Shown: positions 36,501 to 37,280 of the stretch, piece by piece
How positions within the stretch are numbered: the first letter of the stretch is position 1
How the letters are laid out: every line of letters starts with the position of its first letter
Assembly (NCBI RefSeq): GCF_008831285.2
Contig: NW_022205227.1
Span: 1 to 37,280, forward strand
DNA length: 37,280 nucleotides
Origin: Nymphaea colorata
Taxonomy: Eukaryota > Streptophyta > Magnoliopsida > Nymphaeales > Nymphaeaceae
Direction: 5' to 3'
Position numbers and translations under genes: made by a program
The notes under the pieces: generated by a model
Database searches by the model: none
Told to the model about the DNA's origin: nothing
What the model saw: the letters and a program-made list of their open reading frames with translations, nothing else

Positions 36501-37280
36501 AAGTATGTGTGATCAAACGAATCACTTAAATCCCACTCCTGTTTATACGAACAACTGATTTCAATCGCTTATATCGCGTACTATAGATGTAACCACAAGT
36601 TGAATTCTTTCGATTAAGTACGAGGGATGAAACTAATGCATAGATCCATTTTTAACTATATGAACTTGTGATTTCAATCATTTAAATCGTTCTTTATAGA
36701 AGTATAAACGGTAAACACATTATGTTAACTATAAGGGATCAATTGAATGACTTGAATCACATTGTAATGCATAAATGTGCTTAAACATGCATGTTGAATG
36801 ATTTAGTGGAATGAAATCACAGATTGTAAGAACATAAATGACATTTAAGTGATTTACTTGCTTTATTTTAGTTAATATAATGTGTTTCGCTTGTTATTGC
36901 ATCTATAATGAATGATTTAAATGGTTCAAACTAAAAGTTTGTATGAAAAGAAATGAAATTCAAGTCATTCGTTTGATCGCTTATCATTCCCCTAATGAGT
37001 TGACTTGTAGTTAAGGATCTAATGAATTGAAGTCACATTCAATTAAGTATGTGTGATCAAACGAATCACTTAAATCCCACTCCTATTTATACGAACAACT
37101 GATTTCAATCGCTTATATCGCGTACTATACATGTAACCACAAGTTGAATTCTTTCGATTAAGTACGAGGGATGAAACTAGTGCATAGATCCCATTTTAAC
37201 TATATGAACTTGTGATTTCAATCGTTTAAATCGTTCTTTATAGAAGTTATAAACGGTGAAACACATTATGTTAACTATAA
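33560..37280. repeat. Monomer block C2, trimeric repeat of about 1,635 bp
   Basis: Units start at 33560, 34107, 34649, 35195, 35740, 36287 and 36831; the last is cut by the window end. Units 33560, 35195 and 36831 share a TTGTAAG-type linker, CTCCTATTTATACG, TATACATG and ACTAGTGCATAG. They are spaced 1,635 and 1,636 bp apart with two other-type units between them. This supports a trimer seen in two full periods plus part of a third. Unit 33560 contains an intact 65-codon minus-strand frame identical in translation to that in 30288-30836. Confidence 0.8.

Larger units (their letters stand above)
1..37280. repeat. Satellite DNA array, 548-549 bp monomer, head to tail
   Basis: The entire window is a tandem repeat in one orientation. 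Starts of AACATAAATG were located by eye at 21, 566, 1109, 1655, 2197, 2742, 3286, 3831, 4377, 4921, 5467, 6010, 6556, 7101, 7646, 8191, 8737, 9281, 9830, 10372, 10918, 11462, 12010, 12552, 13100, 13647 and 14195, then through a zone with shortened units to 36831. Observed spacing is 542-549 bp. Units without single-base losses measure 548-549 bp, so that is taken as the true monomer length. Both window ends lie inside the array. The organisation is typical of eukaryotic satellite DNA; the chromosomal location and species cannot be told from the sequence. No open reading frame of gene length exists on either strand. Confidence 0.97.

Noticed and set aside
36618-36634. CENP-B-box-like stretch TTTCGATTAAGTACGAGGG
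   Set aside because: The TTCG and a downstream CG...GGG are present, but spacing and the CGGG core do not fit the NTTCGNNNNANNCGGGN consensus.
1-37280. CRISPR array
   Set aside because: The repeating unit is about 548 bp with no short repeat/unique spacer alternation; every part of the unit recurs.
1-37280. rDNA intergenic spacer or other gene-linked tandem repeat
   Set aside because: No rRNA, 5S, histone or other gene sequence is seen in 37 kb. A very long spacer cannot be strictly excluded, but a plain satellite is simpler.

Overview
The whole 37,280-base window is one uninterrupted tandem array of an AT-rich satellite monomer (by eye roughly two thirds A+T). There is no flanking unique sequence at either end. 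The intact monomer is 548-549 bp. Using the conserved AACATAAATG as a phase mark, unit starts fall at 21, 566, 1109, 1655 and so on to 36831, all in the same orientation. I see no protein-coding gene, RNA gene, transposon, CRISPR array or origin. Tens of kilobases of gene-free, head-to-tail repeat point to eukaryotic heterochromatin (centromeric, pericentromeric or subtelomeric), but nothing in the sequence identifies the species or even the kingdom.

Layout. (1) 1-14194: 26 near-regular monomers in which two variants (alpha and beta) tend to alternate, giving a dimer of about 1,090 bp whose phase flips near 6.6-7.1 kb. (2) 14195-22477 and 25220-29740: a higher-order repeat (HOR) of about 2.26-2.27 kb with five parts, two of them made by internal deletions of about 150 and 305 bp (part lengths about 395, 538, 550, 240 and 549 bp). 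There are five complete copies and one shortened copy. (3) 22478-25219: five undamaged monomers including a distinctive P-Q pair; this pair also follows the last HOR copy at 29741. (4) 30837-37280: ordinary monomers, with a trimer of about 1,635 bp visible from 33560 onwards.

The monomer itself contains degenerate internal sub-repeats. Two are 114 bp apart, which explains why the short open frames on the minus strand encode a protein that repeats itself (RFKRLKS, then RYKRLKS). It also has a 12-bp palindrome, a small hairpin and a 12-bp inverted repeat.

The most notable observation concerns data quality and hidden variation. Single-base losses are scattered through much of the array, and they fall almost exactly on positions where other copies carry two alternative bases (for example CTAATG or CTAGTG elsewhere, CTATG here). 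That is what a consensus caller would produce when it merges reads from two repeat variants, so copy number and unit order outside about 17.4-25.9 kb should be treated with caution. I did not find a new genetic system; the interest lies in the HOR structure, its deletion and crossover junctions, and this consensus signature.
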